From: Azorinus chamasolen
Lineage: Eukaryota > Mollusca > Bivalvia > Cardiida > Solecurtidae
DNA: 64,000 nt
Reading direction: 5' to 3'
Assembly: GCA_963576725.1 (NCBI GenBank)
Contig: OY755252.1
Location: 45,113,552-45,177,551 of the forward strand
The position numbers were made by a program, and so were the translations under genes. The notes below the pieces were generated by a model. It saw only the letters and a program-made list of their open reading frames with translations. It was not told the DNA's origin and did not search any database. Shown piece by piece: positions 35,602 through 46,101 of the stretch. The number at the start of each line of letters is the position of its first letter. The stretch's first letter is position 1.

Positions 35602-35657
35602 TGTAAAATACAAAAAGAATGTAGATGCTTACTCTTAAATTGTTTTGTATTTTACAG
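35602..35657 (+). promoter_or_regulatory. Hairpin that sequesters the exon 8 splice acceptor
   Basis: TGTAAAATACAAAA (35602-35615) is the exact reverse complement of TTTTGTATTTTACA (35643-35656), with a 27-nt loop. The 3' arm is the polypyrimidine/acceptor segment itself and includes the A of the AG. In pre-mRNA this could fold into a stem that hides the 3' splice site. The regulatory role is inferred. Confidence 0.6.
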
Positions 35658-35890
35658 ATTTTTCCAGTTTGATATCACAGACTGCCATTGCCAAGCCCAT
35701 GTTTGATTGCAACGTTTGTGGACGTCAATTTACAAGGAAAGACAACCTTACCACCCACCTCCGGTTACACACCGGCGAGAGACCGTTCTCTTGTTCTATT
35801 TGTGGTAGACCATTTAATTCCAAGTGGAATTTGAAAACTCATATGATACGACATCTGGATAAGAAAAAAGTGACAGTTGAAACTGAGTAA
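35658..35890 (+). CDS. ZF-pair exon 8 (alternative terminal exon)
   Basis: Acceptor TTGTATTTTACAG ends at 35657, then AT (D) and [14 protein letters not shown]. Fingers begin [10 protein letters not shown] and [10 protein letters not shown] with a TGERP linker; contact residues are R-D-N-T and S-W-N-T. The tail ([12 protein letters not shown]) is followed by stop. The acceptor is the 3' arm of a 14-bp inverted repeat. The tail coding sequence is repeated, degenerate, twice downstream. AATAAA lies 84 nt after the stop, inside the second repeat. Confidence 0.92.
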
Positions 35891-36075
35891 ATTCAAGGTT
35901 ATGTTGTTGATAGATGTCTTATACAATGTACTTCATGATGACATCTGGAAAGGAAAAGTGTCAGTTGAAACTGAATAAAGTTCAGATAGATATCAAATAC
36001 TTCATGGTATGACATCTGGACAGGAAAAGTGACAGTTAAAACTGAATGAAATTCAGTTACGTACTAGATAGGTGT
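35841..36075 (+). repeat. Tandem repeats of the exon 8 tail into its 3'UTR
   Basis: The segment starting GACATCTGG and covering the last codons and stop of exon 8 recurs at about 35940 and 36011 (spacings about 90 and 71). The second unit carries GAATAAAG, a plausible poly(A) signal. The extra units lie past the stop codon. Confidence 0.75.
35974..35979 (+). promoter_or_regulatory. Candidate polyadenylation signal of exon 8
   Basis: AATAAA 84 nt after the exon 8 stop, created within the second tail repeat by one difference from the exon copy (GAGTAAA in the exon). Confidence 0.5.
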
Positions 36076-37625
36076 CGTGGCCTTTTCTGAACATTTTTTT
36101 GTTAATAGGAAATGGTGTTTACAGCAGTATGGATAATACTTAGGAAGCTTTCATCAATGGCATCAGACGGATAGATTAAGTTGCATAAATAAATCAAGAC
36201 AGTTTTATGAATAAATCCTTTATTTCACCACCAAACCCAATGTTGTGACAACTCTTTTCAAATTGTCTCTTTGAGGCAATTCTAAAGGGTGGTTTCAACA
36301 TGGGATTTGGTGGAGAGAAGATGATTTAGAAACTAAAGAAACGGCTTCCAAATTCCAGAAGCAAACGAAGCAGACCCAGAGTAGTTCCTGCGTCTACTCT
36401 GTTTGCAAATGCGTGGAAAGATGTTTATACGAGGCCGGGAAAGGGTTAATGGAATACAGTAACATCTCTCTATAAGGGCCACTATCCTATAGGAGCGTTC
36501 TGTTTTACTTTCACCTTGCTTTAAGCAGCCACCTGCCCTAAATACAAACTAATTATCACAATTTAGTGGCCGTTATAGAGAGGTTTTACTGTACACAACT
36601 TTGATTAGGAAATTGTTCCTTGCTAGATGGTTCAAAATGTGTCAGAACTTTATGTTGTTGAATCTGTTACAACACTGAAAAAAGTTGTGTGTGGAAGATG
36701 CGTCACTTATAATTACCATGACACCACAAAAATATAGACTGAGATAGTAGACCATTATGTTGGGACTGATGTGTATTCCTCATTGAATGAGAATAAATAT
36801 TTTTATTAAGACTGGTTCATAATCAAAGCATGGTTTATACAAAATGAAAATACCTTTCATTTGCATGCTGTTCTGTGCAATGTTATGTATATAATTTGTT
36901 TTCTTAGTTTTATTCTGTATCTTTGTGCAGGGGTCCAGACAGAATACCTACATTGAAACATTTTCAAGAATAGCTCCTTTATTTCTCCACCAAACCCTTT
37001 ACTGTGACCACTGTTTAGAATTGTCTCGAAGAGTGGTCACAGTATAGGGTTTAGTGGAGAAATGACGAATTTAGTATTTTGGTACACACCTTTATCAGTA
37101 GCTCTGTTCACGCATAGAAAGATTGCATAATTGTTTTAACTATTTTGACCAATCTGTTCCATTCACTTCTGTGTATTGCAGTTTTACAATTAAAAGTTTA
37201 ATTTCTCTAGTTGTACTGGATATTTTATTCTTTCAGTTATTATTGCATTCTGTAACACTTTACATGATGAATATTCATGCACTGTAAGTAATGATCATGA
37301 ATATTCATGTAAGAAATGATCATATCACGAATATCAATTAGCTGAATTTTTATAATGACACATGAACAGAGAAGTCTTTGGCTCTCTTCTAGACGATTCT
37401 AACAAGTGGTCACAGTAAAGGTTTTGGTGGAGAAACGACGATTTTAGTAAGCGGGTATGCACCTTTATCTGTAGGTCTGTAGAACTGATCTAAAAGATCT
37501 TTCTAAAATACTTCTTATTGAGCCAAACTGTCCGTGGCTGGTGCTCATTAGAATTAGATATTTCTAATGAATTAAAAAAAATATATATATGGCTTGGTAG
37601 AGTATTATAGAGTGTAAGTTTTTTT
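36076..37625. repeat. Intron after exon 8: D, A, E1 and B copies
   Basis: 36167-36330 D fused to the right end of an A (to 36449); 36457-36591 E1 lacking its left arm; 36928-37106 D; 37252-37384 B joined to the right half of a D (to 37480). 36592-36927 shows nothing. Confidence 0.7.
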
Positions 37626-38320
37626 ATGCCCCCTCAGATCTGTGATTGGGGCCATATTGTTTTTGCTTTGTTGGTTGGTTGGTTTGTCTGTCACAATTTT
37701 AAGGTTGAAGATTATTTGTCGCCATTGCATGCACATACATGCTTCAAACTTGGCATGCATTTACAACTTATGGAGGCGAACATTGTAAGGGGAGACTTAT
37801 TACGGTTAAGGTCATACATGAAGGTCAAGGGTCATATTGAGGGCATAATGTTTCACAAAAAAACGCTTGTTTTTCTTCTTTTTAAAAGACTGATGAAGAC
37901 CCTGATCGGGTCGAAACATTAGAAATAATATATTCTAGTTCTCATTGATCTTTTTATGCATATAGTTTTTGCCCTGTCTGTTTGTCACCAACTTTAACAT
38001 TGTTAATAACTTTTGAGCCAGTACATAATTATAAAGACTTGATTTTTGGCATGCATATGTATCTCATAAAGCCACACATTATGAGGGGTAACACGTCAGG
38101 GTCACTGTTATCCTTCAAGGTATGAGGTCAAATATATAGGTCAAATCACATTGGCCATAACTTTTGAATTAGTAGAGATAGAGACTTGATATTTGGCATG
38201 CATGTGTATCTCATGAAGCTGCACACTTTGAGGGGTGACATGTAGATGTCAAGGTCATGCTTCAGGGTCAAAGGTCAAATTGGGCGGGGGACATAGTATT
38301 TCACAAACACATCTTGTTTA
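37626..38320 (+). mobile_element. Helentron-like element 5
   Basis: A GCCCC...GGGGCC hairpin start and TATTG are followed by a GGTTGGTTGGTT tract and core units containing GACTTGATWTTTGGCATGCAT (near 38038 and 38190). It ends CACATCTTGTTT. Several AGGTCA half-sites lie inside. A hammerhead-core-like sequence at about 37.89 kb sits in the left part. Confidence 0.65.
37881..37945 (+). ncRNA. Hammerhead-ribozyme-core-like sequence
   Basis: CTGATGA (37890-37896), then a 5-bp stem GACCC/GGGTC with a short loop, then GAAAC (37913-37917): the order of a hammerhead core. Against it, an extra A lies between CTGATGA and the stem, and stems I and III are only weakly supported (TAGAA/TTCTA for stem III). 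Possibly a decayed or non-functional copy, or coincidence. Confidence 0.3.
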
Positions 38321-39028
38321 AAGGAAGAAGTTGTAGTATAATATCATAACCTTGGTGTCATCCTTGTCTGTCATAGGAGATGTGCAAAAAGCATTTTGTT
38401 GCCGTAACAAAATCCATACAGCCGTCCCAGTCGAATTTCACGCAGTTGTTCAGCATCATAACAGCTAAAATGTGTTAACCTTTTCCCTGTTCAGTATTCG
38501 CTCAAGAAATAATGACACCATGGTTATTTATTAGCTGAAGTTTTATATTGCCATAATTATGTACACAGGGGTTTTAGCATTGGTAGAAACTATAGAATTA
38601 GAGCTATATTATTTCATTTATATAAGCAAATGGAGCAGACCAGCTGATCAGACAGCTCTTACAGGAGCCATCTGACATGAAAATCTTTTACAGGAAGGAA
38701 AGGGAAATTGCTATTAATCTATGAAGCATATCTAACCCTATTCTCTATAAATAAATGCCTTCGCCAAACGAGTAAAACCCAGATCAGATGGCTTCTTATA
38801 TAGGAGTAGTCTGAACAGGGTCTGCTCTGTTTGTGTATGAAATAATATAGATATGATTCTACAGTTCTTGCCAAGACCAAAATATTCATTAATCACATGT
38901 CATAAAAATTAAACTAATTAATATTCATGATGTCACTTTTTTTTATACATGAATATTCATGGAGTAAAGGGTTAAAGAGTTATGGCCCTTTATAGCATGT
39001 TTTGGGCATTTCACTGTGCTGTTCTTGT
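38321..39028. repeat. Two B copies facing each other
   Basis: 38474-38704 B forward and 38732-38974 B reversed. 38321-38473 shows nothing. Confidence 0.75.
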
Positions 39029-39072
39029 TATACCCCCCTTTTGAAAAAATGGGGGTATATTGCTTTGCACAT

Positions 39073-39134
39073 GTCGGTCGGTCGGTCGGTCGGTCTGTCG
39101 GTCGGTCGGTCGGTAGGTCGGTCGGTCGGTCGGT
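39073..39134 (+). repeat. (GTCG)n microsatellite
   Basis: About 15 GTCG units with two interruptions, at the 5' side of the 145-bp array. Confidence 0.95.
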
Positions 39135-39149
39135 AGATCGATGGTTTCC

Positions 39150-40735
39150 GAACGATAACTAATAAACGACTTGGCCTAGAATCTTCAAACTTGCTGTGGT
39201 GGTTGGTCATGACAAGTAGAAGACCCCTATTGTTTTTGAGGTCACTAGGTCAAAGGTCAAGGTCACCGTGACCTAAAATGGTGAAATAGTTTCCGATCAA
39301 TAACTGCTCAAGGGTTTGGCTTGGGATCTTCAAACTTGCTGTGGTGGTTGGTCATGACCACTAGATGACCCCTATTGATTTTGAGGTCACTAGGTCAAAG
39401 GTCAAGGTCACCATGACCTTAAATGGTTAAATGGTTTCCAATCAATAACTGCTCAAGGGTTTAGCTTAGAATCTTCAAACTTGCTGTGGTGGTTGGTCAT
39501 GACCACTGGATGACCCCTATTGATTTTGAGGTCACTAGGTCAAAGGTCAAGGTCACCATGACCTTAACTGGTAAAATGGTTTCTGATCAATAACTGCTCA
39601 AGGGTTTGGCTTAGGATCTTCAAATTTGCTTAGGTGGTTGGTCATGACAACTAGATGAGTCCTATTGTTTTTTAGGTCACTAGGTCAAAGGTCAAGGTCA
39701 CCATGACCTTAAAGGGTGAAATGGTTTGCAATCAATAACTGCTCAAGGGTTTGGCCTAGGATCTTCAAATTTGCTGTGGTGGTTAGTAATGACCACTAGA
39801 TGACCCCTATTGTTTTTTAGGTCACTATGTCAAAGGTCAAGGTCACCATGCTCTTAACTGGTCAAATGGTTTCCGATCAATAACTTCTGAAGGGTTTGGC
39901 TTAGAATCTTCAAACTTGCTGCGGTAGTTGGTTATGACAACTGGATGACCCCTACTGTATTTGAGGTCACTAGGTCAAAGGTCAAGGTCACCATGACCTT
40001 AACTTGTAAAATGGTTTCTGATCAATAACTGCTCAAGGGTTTGGCTTAGGATCTTCAAATTTGCTTAGGTGGTTAGTCATGACAACTAGATGAGCCCTGT
40101 TGTTTTTAGGTCACTAGGCCAAAGGTCAAGGTCACCATGACCTTAAAGGGTGAAATGGTTTGCGATCAATAACTGCTCAAGGGTTTGGCTTAGGATCTTC
40201 AAACTTGCTGTGGTGGTTGGTCATGACCAATAGATAAGCCCTATTATTTTTGAGGTCACTAGGTCAAAGGTCAAGGTCACTATGACCTTAACTAGTGAAA
40301 TGGTTTGCGATCAATAACTGCTCAAAGGTTTGACTTAGGATCTTCAAACTTGCTGTGGTGGTTGGTCATGACAACTAGATGACCCCTATTGATTTTGAGG
40401 TCACTAGGTCAAAGGTCAAGGTCATCATGACCTTAACTGATGAAATGGTTTCCAATTAATAACTGCTCAATGGTTTGGTACGGGATCTTCAAACTTGCTG
40501 TGGTAGTTGGTCATGACCACTAGATGATCCCTATAGTTGTTGAGGTCACTAGGTCAAAGGTCAAGGTCACCATGACCTTAATATGTGAAATGTTTTCAGA
40601 TCAATAAATGGTCAGTGGTTTAGCTTAGGATCTTCAAACTTGCTGTGGTGATTAGTCATGACCGCTAGATGATCTCTATAGTTGAGGTCACTAGATCAAA
40701 GGTCAGGGGGTATGGGGGGTATACATGTTTTACAA
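39150..40735 (+). repeat. Eleven tandem 145-bp units rich in AGGTCA half-sites
   Basis: The AGGTCACTAGGTCA anchor occurs at 39239, 39384, 39529, 39674, 39819, 39964, 40108, 40253, 40398, 40543 and 40685: spacing is 145 except 144 once and 142 at the end. Each full unit holds four AGGTCA half-sites in direct repeat (spacers 2, 1 and 0), and nine units have the palindrome GGTCAnnnTGACC, the consensus estrogen response element. Confidence 0.95.
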
Positions 40736-40749
40736 ACATCTCTTGTTTT

Positions 40750-42168
40750 ACATAGATGGTCGTTTATACGCCTCATCCCTTTCCTTCATGAATATTCATG
40801 TAGAAATAATGACATCTTGAATATTAAAGAGCTGAAATTTAATGATGACATAATTATGAACTTAGACATAATTTGCCGTGGCAAAAACTATAGAATCAGA
40901 GACCTGTATCATGCAATAAGCAAACGGAACAGACTTGATCTGATTGCTCTAACAGGAGTCATTTAGTCTGGGTCAGTGCAGTTTACAAAGGATGTCATTA
41001 TTTCTTACATGAATACTCATGAAGTAAAGGGTTAACATAGATTTGACTGTATTTCACTCACTGCCGCACATCTGCTCCTGGAGTTAGGACTCATGTGTAC
41101 ATGATTGTACTTAAACATTTATACTTGAGATTTATTCTAAGATTTTCTAAAAAGCAAGACAAATCTTCTTATTAGTACCCTAGAGGTATCGCCCAAGGGG
41201 AAGATCGGATTTTCATAAGTCAGTCTGCCCGTACTTCTATACTTGATCATTACATGTTGGTGCTGAATATGTAATTTAAACCTATTCAAGCAGTTTTAAT
41301 CCAGAATTAATGTATCAGGATCCATGCTATTAGGCACTATATATCTTGAGGTAAAAAGAAGAAAAATCTAAATTTGTGAACAATATTAACCCTTTCCTAC
41401 ATACATACGCCTTTCTACACCTCTGTAATAGTCACTTCTTGAAACCATTTAGATAAATAGAGCATTTGCTCCTATAGGAGCAAATGTTCTATTTATCACA
41501 ATGGTTTCAAACTGCAAATTTCCAAAAAATTCCTTTTCTCTATTTAATGCTTCTTTTCGTTAGATTTATTCAAAGAGGTTGGAGGTTGGATCTAAAAATA
41601 GCCTATCAGGGAAAGGGTTAATCTCGACCAAATGTTAGATCTAAAAATAGCCTATCAGGTAAAGGGTTAATCTCGACCAAGTGTTAGATCTAATCTCGAC
41701 CAAATGTTAGATCTAAAAATAGCCTATCAGGGAAAGGGTTAATCTCGACCAAACCCTATATTGCTGCAACTGATTAGAATTGTGAGGTGACTCTAATGAG
41801 TTAATGAAAGATGGGGTTTGGTGTAGAAATAAGAGATACATACATATACAGTAGAACCCCTCTAATGCGACCACTTAATAAATACACATGGTTGTCTTTA
41901 TAAGCAGGTGGTTGCTTGATGCAGTGCAAAAGTAATGCAGAAAGCTCCTCTAGGAGCTTTCTGCATTACCTTTGTCCTGCATTAAGCTACCACCTGCATC
42001 TAGCACCCAGAATTATACCTCTTTTAGGTGGTCGCATTAGCAGGGTTTTGCTGTATATCTTATCTACAGACCTGTAGAGTTTGATACCTTGGCTCATGTA
42101 AGCAACTCGTGTAATAGACACTAATCATTCATGATAGAGTGTTTGTTTAGACAGTATATTATAATACA
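40750..42168. repeat. Intron before exon 9: B, C, D and E2 copies
   Basis: 40773-41034 B; 41386-41621 C reversed; 41748-41833 D variant with a different palindrome core; 41849-42053 E2 with good ends. 41035-41385 shows nothing. Confidence 0.7.
41575..41746 (+). repeat. Triplicated end of a family C copy
   Basis: AGATCTAAAAATAGCCTATC through AATCTCGACCAA occurs three times with near identity. It begins at the 3' end of a reverse C element (41386-41621). Confidence 0.9.
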
Positions 42169-42363
42169 CAGAGGTCCAGATAAGATACGTAAATTAAAAC
42201 ATTTTCAAGGATAACTTCTTTATTTCTCCACCAACCCCTATGTTGTGACCACTCTTTAGAATCGTCTCTTTGAGACAATTCTATAGAGTGGTCACAACAT
42301 AGGGTTTGGTGGAGTAATGAAACGATTTTAGTATTTGTGTGCACACGTTTATCTGTTGCTCTG
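42169..42363 (+). mobile_element. Family D MITE upstream of exon 9
   Basis: Full-length D with CAGAGGTCCAGATAAG and ATCTGTTGCTCTG ends. It ends 41 nt before exon 9. Confidence 0.9.
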
Positions 42364-42404
42364 AATAAAAATAGGTTGAACATGTCTTATTCTTCCCATT
42401 TCAG

Positions 42405-42646
42405 ACTCCGTTTTCTTCCCAGATGATATACCATATCAAAATTGTCCCAAGAGGAGAGCAGGGAAATTTGAATGTGAGCAGTGCGGAAGTACCTTTACAC
42501 GACGCTACAGTCTAACTGTACACATGCGTATTCATGACGGAACTCAGCCTCACGCGTGCCCAGTGTGTGGGAAGATGTTTAATTCAAAGTGGAATATGAA
42601 AACTCATTGGCTGATACATCTTGGGAATGCAAGTGTGACAAACTAG
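42405..42646 (+). CDS. ZF-pair exon 9 (alternative terminal exon, atypical linker)
   Basis: Acceptor CTTCCCATTTCAG ends at 42404, then AC and SVFFPDDIPYQNCPKRRAG. It has 79 codons and a TAG. Fingers begin FECEQCGSTF and HACPVCGKMF; contact residues are R-Y-S-V and S-W-N-T. The linker is DGTQPH rather than TGEKP, so the usual linker contacts, and the phosphorylation switch known for TGEKP linkers, should be absent. Finger 2 clusters with exons 6-8. A full D element ends 41 nt upstream. No ATG precedes finger 1. Confidence 0.92.
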
Positions 42647-43309
42647 TCCAAAGACGTAATTATAAAAGAATAGAAAGGGGAAGCATTGCATTGTAGATAA
42701 TGTTCATGCTAAACCAGATGAAAGCAACAGACATACTAAGTTTTGAATAGCACAGACACTGAATATGAAAGATCTGCAGTAAAACCCCTCTAAACTGGAA
42801 TTCTAGTAGAGAAGAATATATATTAATTTTAGGCAGGTGGCTGCTTAAATCAATAATGCAGGGGGGAAAGTCATGCAGAAATCTCCTAGAGGAGCTTTCT
42901 GCATGACTTTCACTCTGCATTAAGCTGCCACCTGTCTCCAAGACAGATATTTATACTAAAGATAACATCGGGTTTAGAGAGGTTTTACTGTATTTATTCA
43001 TGCCTTTTAAGAGTTTGAATTTTGATAAAATGCAGAGAAACGAATCATTATCATTATTCAAGAGAATAGTGCAAAACTATTGTAACTATACAACACAGGA
43101 CATATTGTGAGAAGTTTTGCAAATAATTTGGATGCAGGTTGGACCGCTAGTAACTGGGCATCTCCCCAGGAGCCAAAACACCTAACACTGAGATCAAGTT
43201 TTGGAATGGAAGTGAAGGAATCCAACTTTGAATATTTTGAAAGGAGAGAAACATCTTGTATTTGCTTTAACATAGGACAATAATAGATACAACAGGACAA
43301 TAATAGATA
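42647..43309. repeat. 3' flank of exon 9 with an E2-like copy
   Basis: 42777-42990 E2-like (CAGTAAAACC...GGTTTTACTG, TA after). ACAGGACAATAATAGATA is repeated just before the solo LTR. 42991-43250 shows nothing. Confidence 0.7.
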
Positions 43310-43709
43310 TGTAACCCCTGTCTGCCCCACTAGCCCTCGTGTGACAGGGTCACAAAATAAGACAGATGTCAGGTTCAGCTACAGGATTTATTGTGGTATT
43401 GTAGTACAAATGTCGCAAGTGAACGCTCGTTCGTCCGTCCCACCAAACTCCCGCTGTGCCGTGCAAGGTAACAAGTGCTGGAAGCAAACCACAACGCCGA
43501 CAGAATATAAGAAATTCAAGCTCCGAATAAAATGTCTGACTCTTTCCCTCTGAAGCTCGTGCACAACCAACTACGTCTTAAACGGAGACCACCGAACACC
43601 CGCGAAGACACCCGAACGAAACAGAAATGACCTAGTTAAAAGACAAACTGGCCAGATACGACCAAATGGCCAGACTCAACAAAATGTACAAAAAGTTCGC
43701 TCGGTTACA
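43310..43709. mobile_element. Solo LTR (400 bp) with 4-bp target duplication
   Basis: Starts TGTAACCCCTG and ends CGGTTACA, the usual TG...CA inverted ends. It is flanked by GATA on both sides (43306-43309 and 43710-43713), and the flank resumes the local repeat GATACAACAG, so the insertion point is clear. It is GC-richer than its surroundings, with an AATAAA at 43525. No internal retroelement coding sequence or second LTR is present. Confidence 0.65.
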
Positions 43710-43713
43710 GATA

Positions 43714-44964
43714 CAACAGCTTATTTTACTAATCACTCAATGTCGTTTCTAACCCTTTACTAGATGAATATTCATGTAAGAAATAACTTTATGAATATTA
43801 ATAAGATGGATTTTTATAATGGCATATGAACACAGGAATATTTTGGCAGAAACTGTACAATCAGATGACTTGTGTATTATTCCATAAGTAAACAGAGCAG
43901 ACCCAGATCAAATGGCTTCTACAGGATCTGTGAGATTTGATCTGCTTTGTTTGCAAAAACTCATTTCCTCCTACTGATGCATTCTGACACCTGTAGAAGT
44001 CATTTTTTGAAACCATTGTGATAAATAGAGCATTAATTTTGCTCCTATGGAGCAAATGCTTTATTTATCACAATGGTTTCACTACTCTTAAATTTTCCTT
44101 TTCACTAGTAATGTTCCTTTTCGGTAGATTCATTCAAAGAGATAGAGTCTAAAAAATTGTCTATGAGGGAATGGGTTATATGGCATATCTATGAAAGAAA
44201 GCTTTAAAGTATCAAACATTATAGAAGAATGTAAATTTGTAAATTGGAATAGTTTGGGCTCAATAAAAATGTTGTCAATACTCATTCTTGAGTAGTCTTT
44301 GCCTTTCACTTGTCTGCTTGTCTACTTTACAAATTGCAATGGTGACCCTTTCCCTGATCAATATTCTTGTAAGAAATAATGACATCATGAATATTTATTA
44401 GCTGAATTGTTATAATGGCATATGTGACCAGGATGCTTTGGTACTGGTAGAAGCTGTAGAGTCAGTTCTATTATAATTTCATTAGCAAACAGAGCAGACC
44501 CTGTAGGAGCTTCTGATCTGGGTCTATTCTGTTTGCAATGGCTTGAAATGGCATTTATATGACAGAAAGGTATAATAAGTGTTGAATTATGAACTCCTGT
44601 AGTCTTTTCAAATGACTTTGTCCTCTTTTTCCTCTCCATCTGTCTCTTTCATTGTCAAATTCTGAATGCTTTGAATGAGGGAATGATTGGAGAACTCTGA
44701 TCTAGGTCTGCAATGTTAGTCATTTAAAATCCTCTAGCAAATTCATGCCTTTTAAAATGGACGGAAGAGTTAAAACACTGGTGAGCTATTCCACTCAGAC
44801 TACTTAACATTTAACGAGTTAATAACAGTGAATATTTAACATACATTAATGGTTACATTAGTTCAATACTTAACATTCAAGGGTAAACTGTATGTTGAAT
44901 ATTTAACATTTAAAAGGTTACTGTAACTATGTTGAATATAAAATATTTAACAAACAAAGGGTTA
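43714..44964. repeat. B, C, F copies and an AT-rich tandem tract
   Basis: 43749-43955 B, joined directly to 43956-44178 C reversed; 44342-44573 B; 44662-44774 F; 44820-44960 degenerate repeats of GAATATTTAACA with GGTTACTGTAACT, the target of the 5.2-kb transposon. Confidence 0.7.
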
Positions 44965-44992
44965 TACAGCCAAATCGCGTTAAGTTAGGCAA
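44961..44992 (+). repeat. Left terminal inverted repeat of the 5.2-kb transposon
   Basis: Starts GTTATACAGCC and runs to TTAGGCAA; matches the right end exactly over 32 bases including flanking GTTA/TAAC. Confidence 0.9.
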
Positions 44993-45884
44993 TGACACAT
45001 ATTCCTTGTCACATCGGCCTATAACGAAGATCTGTACTTCGTTTCTACACCTTTTGGTAGTTTCTGATAGAGACATTTCAGGTTTAATGAGAAACAACTT
45101 ATACATATGCATATCTCATGTGAATAGTGTTATCTACATTTTTAAACAACGCAAAAGAAGAAAAAAGGCACGTCACACTTCTTACATTGTGTAAACTTTG
45201 GTTGCACTGTGCGTTAACTACGCGTTACAGCTAAGATAAATACCTACAGTTATAGACCATACATAATGACCAAACATTTAATGTCATTTCTTACATCAAA
45301 AACATACACTGACTAATACCATTAACCTCGAGGTGTTGTCCCACAAAAAATCGTGAATTACGTTACCATTCCTTTTCCAGTCAAAATAATATATTGCAAA
45401 TTTCAGGAAACTGATATAATTACCGCTGAAGAAAACACTAACGTATGTGGAACATATAATATAAATCAATTTAACCACTGAACGAACGTAACATGTATGT
45501 TTTACCTTTATTTGAGAGATCAATTATAAAGTAGAAGTTTTGTGATTTACGATACCGCCATCTTACAAACATAATAAATTAACTGATCATATGCCTATCT
45601 ATTCCTTGCAAACTGCCCTCTCAAAAGCTGAAAGAAACACCAAAACATCAGCAAATATTCCATTCATATTGTTGCATACGCAGCAAAATTGTTAAAAACG
45701 TGAATTACGTTACTGTGAATTACGTTACCGTTTTTAAAATAATGTGCCGACCAATAGCCCTAGGATTAATTTACCAGGGAGATATGTACCACGGCACCGA
45801 ATACTCTTCACGGTGTTGACCTTGAGAAAGTTTTGAAGCGGGACCAAGTGTTTTTGTTGGAATTTTTCAGAGGAAAGAATCGAG

Positions 45885-46097
45885 GTATGTAACAAATATT
45901 TCAATTTTAGTTTTTTTAAGAACAGGTACTAATAAAGTTATCATTTTACTGTTAAACATTTGTAAAACAAGTTGTATATGTATTATTTATAACGGTTTTT
46001 AGTATATATTATACAGACATGCTGGATCTCTATATGAAAATGGTAACGTAATTCACACAATGGTAACGTAATTCACACGATTTATCTTCTGTTTCAG
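45885..46097 (+). other. Probable 5'UTR intron of the transposon gene
   Basis: A donor CGAG|GTATGT at 45885 and an acceptor CTTCTGTTTCAG ending at 46097 lie just before the ATG (46102). Removing 213 nt would join a short 5'UTR to AACG-ATG. Two copies of the 14-bp motif, 20 nt apart, lie inside the intron. The prediction rests on splice consensus only. Confidence 0.5.
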
Positions 46098-46101
46098 AAC
46101 G

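Larger units (their letters stand above)
39029..40749 (+). mobile_element. Helentron-like element 6 (pearl-like) with 145-bp core array
   Basis: A hairpin start (TACCCCCC...GGGGGTA, then TATTG), a GTCG tetranucleotide tract and eleven 145-bp units precede a terminal stem-loop (ATGTTT/AAACAT) and CTCTTGTTTT. This is the hallmark order of bivalve pearl-type elements. Confidence 0.8.

Noticed and set aside
43388..43570. Small ORFs in a GC-richer segment
   Set aside because: They lie wholly inside the solo LTR and show no domain.
44820..44960. Treating the AT-rich repeats as part of the 5.2-kb transposon
   Set aside because: They lie outside the inverted repeats and their pattern continues on the right flank after 50184.
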